This document shows, piece after piece, positions 52,426-63,960 of a stretch of DNA of 64,000 nucleotides. The DNA is from Motilibacter deserti (lineage in GTDB: Bacteria > Actinomycetota > Actinomycetes > Motilibacterales > Motilibacteraceae). The notes under the pieces are model-generated. The model was not told the origin of the DNA and did not search any database. It worked only from the letters and a program-made list of their open reading frames with translations. Both the position numbers and the translations under genes were made by a program. The stretch lies in assembly GCF_011250635.1 (NCBI RefSeq), contig NZ_JAANNP010000001.1:429918-493917 (forward strand), read 5' to 3'. Numbering within the stretch: position 1 is the stretch's first letter; every line of letters begins with the position of its first letter.

Positions 52426-52890
52426 ATGCGGCAGATGCCGAAGAGACGTCCCGCCGGGCGGCGCCCGGCCCCCCGTCGGAACGCCGACGCGCGCGGGGCC
52501 GCGCGCACCGGTGCCCCCGCGCCCGCCCGTCGCCCACGACCGGCAGCACGCTCCGCCGCCAGTACCTCCGCCACGGGCACCTCCGCCACGGGTGGCGAGG
52601 TGACGGGCGGCCCGCTGCGCCGGGCCGTGAGCAAGCGCAGCGCCCAGCCGCTCGCCGCCGTGAGCCGTCTGCCGCGTGCCGTGCTGCCGGTCGTGCTCGG
52701 CGTGCTCCTGGTGTCCGGCCTGGCGTCGCCGCCGCTGCTGGGGATCCTCTGCCTGCTGCTCGTGCTGGCCTTCGTCGGCTGGCTCGGCTACCTCTCCTGG
52801 CCGCTGGCGACTGCGGGCGGCCGCGCGGGGCGGGTGGCGCTGGTGGTGCTGATGCTCGGTGCGATCGGGCTTCGCGTCGCAGAGCTGTGA
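52426..52890 (+). CDS. Small actinobacterial membrane protein (DUF6703-like)
   Basis: A 154-residue protein with an arginine/proline-rich cytoplasmic front of about 85 residues and two close membrane helices (AVLPVVLGVLLVSGLASPPL and LLGILCLLLVLAFVGWLGYL) followed by a third short one (VALVVLMLGAIGLRVAEL). The layout fits a conserved actinobacterial family near glyS and zur. The start may be ATG 52426 or 52435 or further in; the basic front makes the choice uncertain. Function unknown. Confidence 0.65.
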   Translation: MRQMPKRRPAGRRPAPRRNADARGAARTGAPAPARRPRPAARSAASTSATGTSATGGEVTGGPLRRAVSKRSAQPLAAVSRLPRAVLPVVLGVLLVSGLASPPLLGILCLLLVLAFVGWLGYLSWPLATAGGRAGRVALVVLMLGAIGLRVAEL

Positions 52891-52966
52891 GGGATATGGC
52901 GGAGCGGGCAGTCGGAATGCCGCCGGCGTCGGGCATGCTGAAGGGTCAGCAGAGAAGGGAAGCGAC

Positions 52967-53377
52967 GTGAACGAGAGCACGACGGGGGCTCCCCGCCGCA
53001 GCACGCGGCAGCGCAGCGCGGTCTCCGCCGTCCTCGACGAGACCGACGAGTTCCGCAGCGCCCAGGACCTGCACGCCCTCCTGCGCGAGCGCGGCGAGGC
53101 CGTCGGGCTCACGACGGTCTACCGGACGCTGCAGGGGCTGGCCGAGGCCGGCGAGGTCGACGTGCTGCGCCGCGACGACGGCGAGGCGGTCTACCGCCGC
53201 TGCAGCACCGGCCACCACCACCACCTCGTCTGCCGCCACTGCGGTCGGACCGTCGAGGTCGAGGGGCCGTCCGTGGAGCGCTGGGCCGACTCGATCGCCG
53301 CGAAGAACGGCTTCGTCGACATCGCGCACACCGTCGAGATCTTCGGGACCTGCCCGGCCTGCGCGAAGGGCGCCTGA
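52967..53377 (+). CDS. zur: Fur-family regulator, probably the zinc-responsive Zur/FurB
   Basis: A 136-residue Fur-family repressor: winged helix (LDETDEFRSAQDLHALLRER, GLTTVYRTLQGLAEAGEVDV) and dimerisation domain with CSTGHHHHLVCRHCGRTVEV and a C-terminal GTCPAC knuckle, giving the paired CxxC structural zinc site. The HHHH-x-VC pattern and closeness to glyS match actinobacterial Zur (FurB). It should repress zinc-uptake genes when zinc is present. GTG 52967 follows AAGGGAAG. Confidence 0.85.
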   Translation: MNESTTGAPRRSTRQRSAVSAVLDETDEFRSAQDLHALLRERGEAVGLTTVYRTLQGLAEAGEVDVLRRDDGEAVYRRCSTGHHHHLVCRHCGRTVEVEGPSVERWADSIAAKNGFVDIAHTVEIFGTCPACAKGA

Positions 53378-53482
53378 GCGCGGCGAGCCCTTGGTGCCCC
53401 GGTCGCGGCCGCGGCTCCGGGCGCACGAGCTGGCTGTGGGCGGTCGATCGGCGGCCGCGTGACGAGCGACCGCGAGCGGCGC

Positions 53483-54724
53483 TCAGCCGGCCGGTCGGCG
53501 CGCGGTGAGACGTACGACCAGCACTCCGAGCCCGGTCGTCAACGGCACGGCGAGCACCAGCCCGATCGCACCGACGAGCGAGCGCACCACCTCGGCGGCG
53601 ACGTCCCCGCTCACCACGACCTGGCTCAGCGGCGCGGTGGACAGCTCGATGAGCAGCAGCACGGGGAGCGCGGCCCCGGCGTACGCGAAGACGATCGTGT
53701 AGACGGTCGACGCGATGTGGTCACGGCCGATCCGCATCGCCGAGCCGAAGAGCCGCCGGGCCGACAGCCCGGGCTGCAGTTCGTGCAGCTCCCACACGGC
53801 CGAGGCCTGCGTGATGGTCACGTCGTTGAGCACCCCGAGCCCGGCGAGGACCACGCCGCAGACGAGCAGCCCGGACAGGTCGATCTGGCCCGCGAGGGAC
53901 ACCAGGCTCGCGTCGCCCTCGGACCCGACCCCGGTCAGGTGCGCCGCCGCACCGGCCCAGGTCGCGAGCAGCGCGGTGAGCGCGACGCCGAAGAGCGTCC
54001 CCAGCAGCGCGGTCGTCGTGCGCACCGAGACCCCGTGGGCGAGGTAGAGCACCACGAGCAGGATCGCGGAGCTGCCGACGACGCCGACCAGCAACGGGTC
54101 GCGCCCGACGAGCAGCGCCGGAAGCATGAACTCCAGGACCGCGATGCCCGTGACGACGAGGCCGACGAGCGCGGCCAGCCCACGCAGCCGGGCGACGAGC
54201 ACGACGAGCAGGGCGAAGCTGATCGCCAGCGCGGCCAGCGGCAGGCCGCGCACGAAGTCGAGGAAGAGCCACGTCTCCGGGGCGTCGGCGGACGCCGGCA
54301 CGTGGGCGAGGCGTACGCGGTCCCCGGGCGAGACGCCCGACTGGACCACGTCGGGGGCGAGGTCGACCTCCACCCCGTCGCGTCCGGGCAGGGCCACCAT
54401 GGCGTATGCGCAGGTGACCGCGGGCGCGTCGGGGGCCGCGGCCGCGTCGCCGGTGCTGGTGCAGTCGTAGGGGCGCACCGACGCGACGGTGCCGTCGACG
54501 AGCTGCAGGCCGTTCGCCGTGCCGAGCGCGGAGGGGGCCGTCGGGCGCTCACCGCGCGGCCAGAGCAGCACCAGGCCGACGACGGTCGCGATCGTCGCGA
54601 CGGCCACCGCCGCGGCCAGGACGGCGCGGACGAGCGAGGCCTGCCGCGGGTCCGCGGGCTCGCGTCTGCGCCGGCCGCCGGGGCGGCCCACGTCGTGGGA
54701 GTGGCCGTGGCCGTGCGGTGTCAT
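53483..54724 (-). CDS. YibE/F family membrane protein
   Basis: A 413-residue protein with an N-terminal His-rich tail (GHGHSHD), one membrane helix, an extracellular domain of about 125 residues, and then seven or so hydrophobic helices containing the YibE/F signature region (GLGVLNDVTITQASAVWELH, then FGSAMRIGRDHIASTVYTIV). Members are predicted permeases of unknown substrate. ATG 54724 follows the uppS stop by 43 bp, so it may be in the same operon. Confidence 0.85.
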   Translation of the reverse strand: MTPHGHGHSHDVGRPGGRRRREPADPRQASLVRAVLAAAVAVATIATVVGLVLLWPRGERPTAPSALGTANGLQLVDGTVASVRPYDCTSTGDAAAAPDAPAVTCAYAMVALPGRDGVEVDLAPDVVQSGVSPGDRVRLAHVPASADAPETWLFLDFVRGLPLAALAISFALLVVLVARLRGLAALVGLVVTGIAVLEFMLPALLVGRDPLLVGVVGSSAILLVVLYLAHGVSVRTTTALLGTLFGVALTALLATWAGAAAHLTGVGSEGDASLVSLAGQIDLSGLLVCGVVLAGLGVLNDVTITQASAVWELHELQPGLSARRLFGSAMRIGRDHIASTVYTIVFAYAGAALPVLLLIELSTAPLSQVVVSGDVAAEVVRSLVGAIGLVLAVPLTTGLGVLVVRLTARRPAG

Positions 54725-54767
54725 CGGGCGGCGGCCCGGCCGCGAGCCGGCGCCGGGCGGGCCGCCG

Positions 54768-55673
54768 TCAGGCAGGCGCACCGTCGGGCACGGCCTCGGG
54801 CGAGGCGTCGGGCGCCGTGCCGTTGGCGGCCGCGGCCCCGGCTGCCGCGGCGCCGGCCGTCGTGCCCTCGGCCTGGAGGTTCGGCTGGGCACCGCCGTAG
54901 CGACGGTCGCGCCGGGCGTACTCCTCGATCGCCTGCCACAGGTGCCGGCGGTCGAAGTCGGGCCAGAGCGTGTCGAGGAAGACCATCTCCGCGTAGGCCG
55001 ACTGCCAGAGCAGGAAGTTCGACGTCCGCTGCTCGCCGCTGGAGCGCACGAACAGGTCGACGTCGGGCATCTGCGGGTCGTAGAGGTAGCGCGCGAAGAG
55101 CTTCTCGTCGACCTTGCGCGGGTCGAGCCGGCCCGCCGCGACGTCCTCGGCGAGGGCACGCGCGGCGTCGCCGATCTCGGCCCGGCCGCCGTAGTTGACG
55201 CACATCGTCAGCGTCAGCACGTCGTTGTCGCGGGTCTGCTCCTGCGCCACCTCCAGCTCGGAGATGACGCTCTTCCACAGCCGCGGCCGGCGCCCCGCCC
55301 AGCGCACCCGAACGCCCATGGCGTCCATCTCGTCACGCCGGGCGCGCAGCACGTCCCGGCTGTAGCTCATGAGGAACTTGACCTCGTCGGGCGAGCGCCG
55401 CCAGTTCTCGGTCGAGAAGGCGTAGGCGGAGACGTTCTTGACGCCGATCTCGATCGCGCCGCACACGACGTCGAAGAGGCTCGCCTCCCCCACCTCGTGG
55501 CCCTTGGTCCGCGGCAGGCCGCGCTGCTTGGCCCAGCGCCCGTTGCCGTCCATGACGACGGCGACGTGCTGCGGGACCAGCTCGGCCGGCACGCTCGGCG
55601 GTCGGGCGCCCGACGGGTGCGGCGGCGGGGGCTCGGGGGTGCGCCGGGCGCGCCGGGACGCGCGCGGGCTCAC
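54768..55673 (-). CDS. uppS: Isoprenyl transferase (undecaprenyl/decaprenyl diphosphate synthase)
   Basis: A 301-residue cis-prenyltransferase that makes the lipid carrier for cell-wall precursors. The core is intact: [20 protein letters not shown] with the catalytic Asp, [50 protein letters not shown] and ARRDRRYGG. About 40 basic residues precede the core and a Gly/Ala-rich tail of about 45 follows it. GTG 55673 overlaps the recO stop (GTGA), so the genes are coupled. Confidence 0.96.
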   Translation of the reverse strand: MSPRASRRARRTPEPPPPHPSGARPPSVPAELVPQHVAVVMDGNGRWAKQRGLPRTKGHEVGEASLFDVVCGAIEIGVKNVSAYAFSTENWRRSPDEVKFLMSYSRDVLRARRDEMDAMGVRVRWAGRRPRLWKSVISELEVAQEQTRDNDVLTLTMCVNYGGRAEIGDAARALAEDVAAGRLDPRKVDEKLFARYLYDPQMPDVDLFVRSSGEQRTSNFLLWQSAYAEMVFLDTLWPDFDRRHLWQAIEEYARRDRRYGGAQPNLQAEGTTAGAAAAGAAAANGTAPDASPEAVPDGAPA

Positions 55674-56410
55674 ACGCGCTCCACGAGCCGCAGCGAGCGC
55701 AGGCCGCGCTCGAGATGCCAATTGAGGTACGCCGCCACCAGCCCGTGCCCTTCCCGGCGGGCGCGATCCTCGCTCGCGTCCGCGCTCGCCCAGTCCCCCG
55801 TCAGCAGCGCCCCGAGCAGGGCCAGCGTCGCCGGCGCGGGGGCCGCCGAGCCGACGGGTCGGCAGTCGGGGCAGACCGAGCCGCCGGCGGCCACCGCGAA
55901 CGCGCCGTGCGGGCCCGCCAGCCCGCAGCCCGTGCAGGCGTCGAAGCTCGGCGCGTAGCCCGCGACCGCGAGCGAGCGGACGAGGAACGCGTCGAGGATC
56001 AGCCCCGGGTCGTGCTCGGCCGCCGCCAGCGAGCGCAGCGCCCCGACGAGCAGCAGGTAGTGCTGCACGGCGGGCTCGCGCTCGGCGTCGGTCAGCCGCT
56101 CGACGGCCTCGAGCATCGCGGTCCCTGCGGTGTAGCGCGCGTAGTCACCGCCGAGCACCGCGGCGAACGGGGTGATCGTCTCGGCCTGCGTGACGATGTC
56201 CAGCGAGCGCCCGGTGTGCAGCTGCAGGTCGACGTGCATGAAGGGCTCGAGCCGCCCGCCGAACTTCGACGACGTGCGGCGGACCCCCTTGGCCACGGCC
56301 CGGATCCGGCCGGTCTCACGGGTCAGCAGCGTGACGATCCGGTCGGCTTCCCCGAGCTTCTGGGTGCGCAGCACGACACCCTCGTCCCGGTAGAGGCCCA
56401 CACTCCCCAT
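55670..56410 (-). CDS. recO: DNA repair protein RecO
   Basis: A 246-residue recombination mediator that loads RecA with RecF and RecR. The N-terminal OB fold shows [38 protein letters not shown]; the C-terminal helical domain has a zinc knuckle (CTGCGLAGP, then [10 protein letters not shown]). Length is usual. It sits between leuA and uppS on the minus strand, an order common in actinobacteria. Confidence 0.95.
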   Translation of the reverse strand: MGSVGLYRDEGVVLRTQKLGEADRIVTLLTRETGRIRAVAKGVRRTSSKFGGRLEPFMHVDLQLHTGRSLDIVTQAETITPFAAVLGGDYARYTAGTAMLEAVERLTDAEREPAVQHYLLLVGALRSLAAAEHDPGLILDAFLVRSLAVAGYAPSFDACTGCGLAGPHGAFAVAAGGSVCPDCRPVGSAAPAPATLALLGALLTGDWASADASEDRARREGHGLVAAYLNWHLERGLRSLRLVERV

Positions 56411-56503
56411 GCTGCCACGCCCTGCCGACCGCCCGGGCGCCGCCGTGCCGACGACGCCCGGGCAAGATCGCGCAGGAGTGGGCTCAGCGCCGGCTCAGCG
56501 GCG

Positions 56504-58363
<1,860 letters not shown>

Positions 58364-58494
58364 CTACGGTAGGCCACGCCTCGTCCGGTCTGCCACTCGC
58401 CCACCGCCCTCCGGACGGAGGCCGCACCGGTCCAGCCGCGGGCACGGGTCGACGCGGGCCTGGCCGACCTGGTTTCGTGCCCCGGTACGACGAC

Positions 58495-58522
58495 GGCCCG
58501 GCCCCCACGAGGGGACCGGGCC
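58495..58522 (-). terminator. Hairpin after the subtilisin-like gene
   Basis: An 11-bp stem with one bulge (58495-58505 with 58511-58522, 5-base loop), 22 bp beyond the stop of the protease gene. It probably separates that transcript from the leuA promoter. No T tract. Confidence 0.6.
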
Positions 58523-58543
58523 GGGGCGCCAGGGCGGGGAGGG

Positions 58544-60328
58544 CTAGCGCGTGGTGCGCACCCGGACGACCCCGCTGCGGGCGGCGGGGGCGCCGCTGGC
58601 GCCGGCGAAGCGCCACTGGAACTCAGTGGGCACGCGCACGGCGGTGCGCAGCTGGGCGACGCCGCGCTCGTCGGTGACGACGGGCTTGCCGCACGACCAG
58701 CGGGAGGTGCCGACCGGGCGCTGGCACGGCGTCACGCGCCGCGCCGCGCGCGGGGCCCAGGTGACCCCGTCGACGAGCCGGGCGGTCAGGACCGCTGTGC
58801 GGCCGGCCCGGACCGGGGACGTGCCCGAGGCGAGCAGGGCGCTCCAGGGCCGCAGGCCGCGGTAGGCGCTCGCGATGCCTCCGCTGACGGTGCGCCCGGC
58901 CAGGGCGGCCACCGGCTTGCGACCGGCGACGATGCGCTGCACGACGCTCGCTGCCGGCAGCTTGCCCTTGCTCAGGAGCAGCGCGGCCTCGCCGGTCACG
59001 TGGGGGGCGGCCATGGAGGTGCCGTCCTCGTAGATGTAGGCCTGGTCGTAGTTGCCGCCGGACAGCACGCCCGGAGCTGTGCTCCAGATGGACACGCCGG
59101 GAGCACCGATGTCGACGCTGCGCCGCCCGTAGTTCGAGAACGACGCGAGCCGGCCGCGGTTGTCGACGGCGGCGACCGTGATGACGTTCGAGGCCGTCGA
59201 GGCGGCCGGGTAGGGCACCGCGACGTCACGGGCACCGGCGGCCTGCGCGCGGAGCGCGGCGTCGATGTCGACCCGCATGAGGTTGCCGTCCTCGTCGACG
59301 ACGCCGTTGCCGGCGGCCGCGACGATGACCATGCCGTACTCGCGGCCGAGGGCGGTCATGATGGAGTCGAGCTCGGCCCGGTCGCGAGTGGTGGTCGCCT
59401 CGATCTCCCAGCTGGCGTTGACGACCTTCGCGCCGTGGCGGGCGGCGTACATCAGCGCCTCGAGGATCTCGTTGGAGCCGCAGACGTCGCCGTTGACCTT
59501 GGTGCCGATCGCCTTGAGCGGCATCACGGTGACGCCGGGGGCCACCCCGGTCACGCCGACGCCGTCGTTCGACGCGGCGATCGTGCCGGCGACGTGCGTG
59601 CCGTGCAGGTCGTTGAGCTCGCGAACGCCCCCGGACTCGTAGTACTCGTCGGCGTCGTAGACGGTCGCGTCGTCGTGGCAGAAGTCCCAGCCGTTGACGT
59701 CACCGCGGTAGGCACCGGACGTCGCGGGCTTGGGGTTGACCCAGATGCTCGGCGCGATGTCAGGGTGGGTGATGTCGACCCCGGTGTCGATGACCGCGAC
59801 GACGGTGGACCTCGTGCCCGTCGTGGTCTGCCACGCCTCGGGCGCGTCCACGTCGACGTTGAACGTCCCCTTCACCGACCCCTGCTGCTCCAGCCCCGGC
59901 ACCGACTGGGCGTCGTTGCGCAGGCCCCAGAGCCGCCCGGAGCCGAGGTAGTCCGGCGGGGCGTCGCGCTTCACGCGAAGGTCCGGGACCGCGAACCGCA
60001 CGCCCGGCTGGGACCGGAGCTCCGCCGCCACCGCCGACGCCGACGCGCCCGCGGGCACCGGGACGACCTCGGTGGTGGAGCCCGCGCCGGAGGCGGTGGT
60101 GCCCGCGGCGGCCGAGACCGAGGCACGCGCCACGGCCCGGTCGGCCGGCGTCGCGGCGTCGTCGTACCAGACGAAGACGCTGCCACCCGTGGCGCTGGCC
60201 GCGGAACGCCCGTCCGCCGCGCCCGCGGAGCTGGCCGCCACCGTGACCGCGGGGACGGTGAGGCCTGCTGCGACGAGGGCCACGGCGGTCGAGGCGGCCG
60301 CGCGCGCGACGGGACGTGGGAGAGGCAT
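58544..60328 (-). CDS. Secreted subtilisin-family (S8) serine protease
   Basis: A 594-residue exported protease. Signal peptide at 1-38 (PRPVARAAASTAVALVAAGL), propeptide-like region to about 115, then the subtilase domain with the triad Asp in VVAVIDTGVDITHPD, His in DLHGTHVAGTIAAS and Ser in GTSMAAPHVTGEA, plus the oxyanion Asn in AAAGNGVVDEDG. The last 130 residues form a strand-rich domain with a Cys pair. ATG 60328 follows AGGAG. It is expected to mature outside the cell; the target is unknown. Confidence 0.94.
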   Translation of the reverse strand: MPLPRPVARAAASTAVALVAAGLTVPAVTVAASSAGAADGRSAASATGGSVFVWYDDAATPADRAVARASVSAAAGTTASGAGSTTEVVPVPAGASASAVAAELRSQPGVRFAVPDLRVKRDAPPDYLGSGRLWGLRNDAQSVPGLEQQGSVKGTFNVDVDAPEAWQTTTGTRSTVVAVIDTGVDITHPDIAPSIWVNPKPATSGAYRGDVNGWDFCHDDATVYDADEYYESGGVRELNDLHGTHVAGTIAASNDGVGVTGVAPGVTVMPLKAIGTKVNGDVCGSNEILEALMYAARHGAKVVNASWEIEATTTRDRAELDSIMTALGREYGMVIVAAAGNGVVDEDGNLMRVDIDAALRAQAAGARDVAVPYPAASTASNVITVAAVDNRGRLASFSNYGRRSVDIGAPGVSIWSTAPGVLSGGNYDQAYIYEDGTSMAAPHVTGEAALLLSKGKLPAASVVQRIVAGRKPVAALAGRTVSGGIASAYRGLRPWSALLASGTSPVRAGRTAVLTARLVDGVTWAPRAARRVTPCQRPVGTSRWSCGKPVVTDERGVAQLRTAVRVPTEFQWRFAGASGAPAARSGVVRVRTTR

Positions 60329-60473
60329 GCAGCGCTCCTGACCGAGATCGAAGGAGGCGACGCCGGCGGACGCCACCTCAAAGCGCAAGTCTTCCAGACC
60401 CGGCGGGGGAAGTGCGGACAGCGCCGCGCGAAGCTCGCGAAAAAGGACGCGCCTCACATCCCGCGGGGGGCGG

Positions 60474-61643
60474 TCAGAACCCCAGGCGGGACAGCTGGCG
60501 CGGGTCGCGCTGCCAGTCCTTCGCGACCTTGACCCGGACGTCGAGGTAGACGGGAGCGCCGAAGAGCGCCTCGATCTGGGCCCGGGCCGCCGCGCCGACG
60601 TCGCGCAGCCGGGTCCCACGGGTGCCGATGACGATCGCCTTCTGGCTGGGCCGCTCGACGTAGAGCGTGGCCATGATGTCGATCAGCGGCCGGTCCTCAG
60701 GCCGGCCTTCCCGGTAGGACATCTCCTCCACGACCACGGCGATGGAGTGCGGGAGCTCGTCCCGGACCCCCTCGAGCGCGGCCTCGCGGACGAGCTCGGC
60801 GACCATGACCTGCTCGGGCTCGTCGGTCAGCTCGCCCTCGGGGTAGAACGGCGGGCCCTCGGGCAGCAGGCCCGTGAGCAGGTCCGCGAGGAGCGCGACC
60901 TGCTCGCCGGCCACGGCTGAGACGGGCACGACGTGCGCCCACTCGATGCCCGTCTCCTCACCGAGGCGCATGACCGCCAGCAGCTGCTCGGCGATGCGCT
61001 CCTTCGGTGCCCGGTCGGTCTTGGTCACGATGGCGACCTTGGGAGTACGCCGGACCTTGGCCAGCTCGCCGGCGATCCAGCGGTCGCCAGGGCCGATCCG
61101 CTCGTCGGCCGGCAGGCAGAAGCCGACCACGTCGACCTCGGCGAGCGTCGTCATCACGACGTCGTTGAGCCGCTCGCCCAGCAGGGTCCGCGGCCGGTGC
61201 AGGCCGGGCGTGTCCACGAGCACGAGCTGCGCGTCCGGCCGGTGCACGATCCCGCGGATCGCGTGGCGCGTCGTCTGCGGGCGGCTGGAGGTGATCGCCA
61301 CCTTCTCACCGACGAGGGCGTTGGTCAGGGTGGACTTGCCGGCGTTGGGACGGCCGACGAAGCAGGCGAACCCGGACCGGTGGCCCGGCCGTCCGCCGGA
61401 GGCGGAGCCGGATGAGCGGGCACTCCCGGAGGCGGAGCCGGACGTGGCACCACCGGCTGCGGTGGCGGCGGCTGCGGCATCGTCGTCGTCCGCATCGACG
61501 TCCTCGGCGCCCGCGTCCTCGTCGAGGTCGTCGTCGTCAAGGTCCTCGTCGAGGCTCTCGTCGACGTCCTCGGGGTCGTACGCGGTGGGGTCGTACGCCC
61601 CGGGGTCGAACGTCGCGGGGTCGTAGGGCGGGCGCTCGCTCAC
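60474..61643 (-). CDS. era: GTPase Era with an acidic N-terminal extension
   Basis: A 389-residue GTPase that helps assemble the 30S subunit. After about 90 residues of acidic, repetitive sequence (five copies of a YDP-type motif, then a long Asp/Glu run) come the G domain (GRPNAGKSTLTN, RPQTTRHAIRG, LVDTPGLHRP, VTKTDRAP) and the C-terminal KH domain (KAIVIGTRGTRLRDVG, then DVRVKVAKDWQRDP). Typical Era has about 300 residues, so the extension is the unusual part. It overlaps the preceding gene by 4 bp. Confidence 0.95.
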   Translation of the reverse strand: MSERPPYDPATFDPGAYDPTAYDPEDVDESLDEDLDDDDLDEDAGAEDVDADDDDAAAAATAAGGATSGSASGSARSSGSASGGRPGHRSGFACFVGRPNAGKSTLTNALVGEKVAITSSRPQTTRHAIRGIVHRPDAQLVLVDTPGLHRPRTLLGERLNDVVMTTLAEVDVVGFCLPADERIGPGDRWIAGELAKVRRTPKVAIVTKTDRAPKERIAEQLLAVMRLGEETGIEWAHVVPVSAVAGEQVALLADLLTGLLPEGPPFYPEGELTDEPEQVMVAELVREAALEGVRDELPHSIAVVVEEMSYREGRPEDRPLIDIMATLYVERPSQKAIVIGTRGTRLRDVGAAARAQIEALFGAPVYLDVRVKVAKDWQRDPRQLSRLGF

Positions 61644-61996
61644 GCGCCCACGCCGGCCTGCGACGTCCTCTGCACGACGCCGTCGGGCGTCGCGACATGG
61701 ACGGGGGTGGCGACGCCGCCGAGGTCACGCACGGCGGCGAGGTCGTCGTCCGCCACCACGTCCGCCTCGGTCACGACGACCGCGGCCTCCAGCGTGCGGG
61801 CGCCGCTGGCGTACGCCTGCGCGACGGCCGCCTGCAGCGCGCTCAGCGCGAGGGACGGCAGCTCGACGGTGGTGGCGGAGTACGTGCGGCCGTCGCCGTC
61901 GCGTACGGCCGCGCCCTCCAGGGCGGAGAGGCGGGCCCGGGCGGACCGGGCGAGGGTCACCAGCTTGGCGTCCTCGGCGGACGTGTCGGGGGTCAT
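61640..61996 (-). CDS. Cytidine-deaminase-like protein without the zinc site
   Basis: A 118-residue protein in the position where many actinobacteria have a cytidine-deaminase homologue before era. The fold pattern survives (RTYSATTVELPSLALSALQA, AVAQAYASGARTLEAAVVVT), but the zinc motif is absent: the expected CAE is ALQ, and there is no PCxxC. It is therefore unlikely to deaminate cytidine. It overlaps the neighbouring genes on both sides (ATGA overlaps), so the operon is tightly coupled. Confidence 0.75.
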   Translation of the reverse strand: MTPDTSAEDAKLVTLARSARARLSALEGAAVRDGDGRTYSATTVELPSLALSALQAAVAQAYASGARTLEAAVVVTEADVVADDDLAAVRDLGGVATPVHVATPDGVVQRTSQAGVGA

Positions 61997-63459
61997 GCCT
62001 GCACCTGCTCGTGCTCGGATCGGGAGTCGGTTCGGGTGCTCGCGGGAGGGGTCTGTGCGAGGGGGGCCTCCGCGAGGGGTACGCGACCCTCCTCCCCGGT
62101 GTCGGCCCCGCTCGGCGTGCGGCGCCCGCGCTCCTCGACAGCGGGAGGCTCCGCCGCAGCTGCGCGCTCGTCGCGCTCGTTCTGCGGGGTGTCGCGGACG
62201 CCGGGGTCGACCAGCACGGTCGCGACCCGGTTGCGCCGGCCCGCCAGCCCCTCGGCCGTCAACGTGATGCCCTCGACCTCGACCTCGGCCCCGGGGATCG
62301 GCACGCGGCCGAGCATCTTGGCGAGCAGCCCGCCGACGGTGTCGACGTCCTCGTCCTCCAGCTCGGCCCCGACCAGCTCCCCGAGCTCGGCCAGGTGGAG
62401 CCGGGCGCTGACGCGCAGCCGCCCCTCGGCGAGGTGCTCGACCTCGGGCCGGCCGCGGTCGTACTCGTCGCTGATGTCGCCGACGATCTCCTCGAGGATG
62501 TCCTCGATCGTGACCAGGCCCGCCGTGCCGCCGTACTCGTCGATGACGACCGCGATGTGGTTGCGGTCGGCCTGCATCTCTCGCAGCAGGGAGTCCACCG
62601 GCTTGCTCTCGGGCACGAACGCCGCCGGGCGCATGACGGACTCGACCCGCTCGGTCGACTCGCCGCGGTGGTAGTCGTGCGTCCGCTTGGCCAGGTCCTT
62701 GAGGTAGACCACGCCCACCACGTCGTCCAGCCCCTCCCCGATCACCGGGATCCGGGAGAAGCCGCTGCGCAGCGCGAGCGAGAGCGCCTGGCGCAGCGTC
62801 TTGCCGCGCTCGATGAAGACCATGTCGGTCCGGGGGACCATGATCTCGCGCACGATGGTGTCGCCGAGCTCGAAGACCGAGTGGATCATCTGCCGCTCGT
62901 CGGCCTCGATGACCGAGTTCTCCTGGGCGAGGTCGACGAGGTCGCGCAGCTCCGCCTCGGAGGCGAACGGGCCGTCGGCGAAGCCCTTGCCCGGGGTGAT
63001 GGCGTTGCCCAGCAGGATCAGCAGCGAGGTGAGCGGCGAGAGCACGCGCGCGACGGCGCGGGTGGGGCCGGCCGAGAGCAGGGCGACGGCGTCGGCGTGC
63101 TGGCGGCCGAGCGTGCGCGGGCTGACACCTACCACGACGTAGGACACGACGAGCATGGCCCCGCCGGCAAGGGCGAGCGCCTGGACCGTGGTGTCCAGCG
63201 CGGAGACGCAGACGTAGGTCACGAGCACCGCGGAGAGGACCTCCCCCGCGCCGCGCAGGAACGTGAGCACGTTGAGGTAGCGGGCCGGGTCGGCCTCCAC
63301 CGCCTGCAGCGAGGCGGCGCCGCGGCGCGACTCGCGGACGATCTCCTCGACGCGGATACGGCTGACGCGCGAGAGCGCGGACTCGGCCATCGCGATGACC
63401 GAGGCGGTCACCACGAGGACCGCTGCGAGGATGAGCAGCCAGAGCTCGCCGGAGGTCAC
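61993..63459 (-). CDS. CorC/HlyC-type CBS-domain membrane protein
   Basis: A 488-residue protein: DUF21 membrane domain with three to four helices at about 1-140 ([36 protein letters not shown]), paired CBS domains at about 205-325 ([40 protein letters not shown]), and a C-terminal CorC_HlyC domain ([32 protein letters not shown]) plus a Glu/Ala/Arg-rich tail. Relatives are magnesium or cobalt efflux transporters. GTG 63459 overlaps the ybeY stop (GTGA). Confidence 0.93.
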   Translation of the reverse strand: MTSGELWLLILAAVLVVTASVIAMAESALSRVSRIRVEEIVRESRRGAASLQAVEADPARYLNVLTFLRGAGEVLSAVLVTYVCVSALDTTVQALALAGGAMLVVSYVVVGVSPRTLGRQHADAVALLSAGPTRAVARVLSPLTSLLILLGNAITPGKGFADGPFASEAELRDLVDLAQENSVIEADERQMIHSVFELGDTIVREIMVPRTDMVFIERGKTLRQALSLALRSGFSRIPVIGEGLDDVVGVVYLKDLAKRTHDYHRGESTERVESVMRPAAFVPESKPVDSLLREMQADRNHIAVVIDEYGGTAGLVTIEDILEEIVGDISDEYDRGRPEVEHLAEGRLRVSARLHLAELGELVGAELEDEDVDTVGGLLAKMLGRVPIPGAEVEVEGITLTAEGLAGRRNRVATVLVDPGVRDTPQNERDERAAAAEPPAVEERGRRTPSGADTGEEGRVPLAEAPLAQTPPASTRTDSRSEHEQVQA

Positions 63460-63929
63460 AGCCGCCCTCCGGTGCGCCGGCGCTGCTCCTGCCAGGCGGT
63501 CAGCAGCTGGCGCTGCAGGCCGAACATCTCCCGCTCCTCGTCGGGCTCGGCGTGGTCGTAGCCGAGCAGGTGCAGGATCCCGTGCGTCAGCAGCAGGTGC
63601 AGCTCGTCCTCGGTCGAGTGCCCGGCCTGGCGGGCCTGCTTCTCCGCGACGACGGGGCACAGCACCACGTCGCCGAGCAGCCCGGGCTCGGGCTCCTCGT
63701 CGTCGCGGGTCGGGCGCAGCTCGTCCATCGGGAAGGACAGCACGTCGGTCGGGCCGGGCTCGTCCATCCACTGGACGTGCAGCCGCTCCATCGTGTCGAC
63801 GTCGACGAGCAGGATCGACAGCTCGGCGAGCGGGTGGATGCCCATCGCGTCGAGGACGGTGCGCGCCAGCGCGACGAGCGCCTCCTCGTCGGCGGGGACG
63901 CCGGACTCGTTGTTGACGTCGATCGCCAT
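63456..63929 (-). CDS. ybeY: Endoribonuclease YbeY
   Basis: A 157-residue metal-dependent RNase needed for 16S rRNA 3' processing and 70S quality control. The zinc motif is intact ([20 protein letters not shown], giving HxxxHxxxxxH), as are [17 protein letters not shown] and GDVVLCP. The ATG at 63929 is one possible start, but the same frame stays open with no stop to the window edge through an acidic repeat (DSDDP units), so the true start may lie beyond 64000. It overlaps the CorC-like gene by 4 bp. Confidence 0.93.
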   Translation of the reverse strand: MAIDVNNESGVPADEEALVALARTVLDAMGIHPLAELSILLVDVDTMERLHVQWMDEPGPTDVLSFPMDELRPTRDDEEPEPGLLGDVVLCPVVAEKQARQAGHSTEDELHLLLTHGILHLLGYDHAEPDEEREMFGLQRQLLTAWQEQRRRTGGRL

Positions 63930-63960
63930 GCTCGGGTCCGCGCCCTCGTCCCTGTCCTCG

